Source: Hybos culiciformis
Taxonomy: Eukaryota; Arthropoda; Insecta; Diptera; Hybotidae
DNA: 64,000 bases
NCBI GenBank assembly: GCA_964007475.1
Contig: OZ023274.1
Location: forward strand, 24,510,043-24,574,042
Direction: 5' to 3'
Part shown: positions 63,785 to 64,000 of the stretch, piece by piece
Position numbering within the stretch: position 1 is the first letter of the stretch
Layout of the letters: each line of letters starts with the position of its first letter
Made by a program: the position numbers and the translations under genes
Notes under the pieces: model-generated
What the model was told of the DNA's origin: nothing
The model's input: the letters and a program-made list of their open reading frames with translations, nothing else
Database searches by the model: none

Positions 63785-64000
63785 TATGATTTTGGGTTTC
63801 TTACATATAATAAAAAAATAAGTATTCTTATTCTTATTTTTCTGAGAAAAATGATGACGATTCTGAGAAAAATTCTACATGAAAATGGATTTTTACCCTC
63901 TACCAAAATTCATCAAACGCATTAACTTCAAAAATAAAATAAAAAAATTTTTTTGGCCGGGTCGACCCCACTCCTTCTACTACTACTCAAAATTTTAAGC
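63785..64000. other. Right-edge sequence with partial repeat of the array's left flank
   Basis: CCTCTACCAAAA...AACGCA...AACTTCAAAAA at about 63898-63940 resembles 62401-62452 just left of the array. A GGCCGGGTCGACCCC block follows at 63953-63968. No gene is visible before the window ends. Confidence 0.5.

Noticed and set aside
17351..64000. Hypoxia response elements (ACGTG) near the scylla gene
   Set aside because: Scattered ACGTG sites occur (for example near 20501, 25082, 52524 and 58923), but a rough count is what base composition predicts and none lies near the putative promoter.

Overview
The window reads as nuclear DNA of an insect, possibly a fly. It is extremely AT-rich by eye, full of A/T homopolymers and AT microsatellites, with long introns, U2-type splice sites and a mix of decayed DNA transposons, one non-LTR retrotransposon fragment and satellite-like repeats. 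There are no bacterial operons, rRNAs or CRISPR arrays. Almost all long open frames are chance frames in low-complexity DNA.

One real host protein gene is supported. On the minus strand, four coding exons (35053-35137, 16915-17350, 9965-10075, 9665-9749) join in phase into a 717-nt CDS. It encodes a 238-residue protein of the REDD1/DDIT4 family, the insect scylla/charybdis genes, which restrain TORC1 signalling under hypoxia and other stress. Introns of about 17.7 kb, 6.8 kb and 215 bp separate the exons, so the gene spans over 25 kb for a small protein. A TATA motif at 36411-36418 suggests the transcription start near 36385. Positions 1-9664 would be 3' UTR and downstream DNA.

Layout: 1-9664, 3' flank, low complexity. 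9665-35137, the gene, with introns holding a TA-flanked MITE (10906-11121), a dead mariner/Tc1-type transposase fragment (12912-13080), an inverted-repeat element (14663-14920) and a perfect 47-bp hairpin (22346-22510). 35138-36420, leader and promoter. 36421-64000, upstream intergenic DNA with nested mobile elements: a palindromic MITE (39014-39269), a hAT element carrying a 5'-truncated non-LTR insertion (39275-41108), a TTAA-flanked element (47377-48087), a nest of palindromes (53747-54287), a second foldback (54443-54577), a hAT MITE with an 8-bp target-site duplication (56157-56493), a perfect 176-bp segmental duplication (56656-57020), and a 12-copy satellite of about 106 bp (62448-63656) abutting a tRNA-like pol III promoter (63713-63784). 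A 200-base assembly gap lies at 43449-43648.

The most unusual structures are the palindrome nest near 54 kb, whose core motif recurs in the 39 kb element, and the satellite joined to a tRNA-derived head at the right end. I did not find a convincing new multi-gene system.
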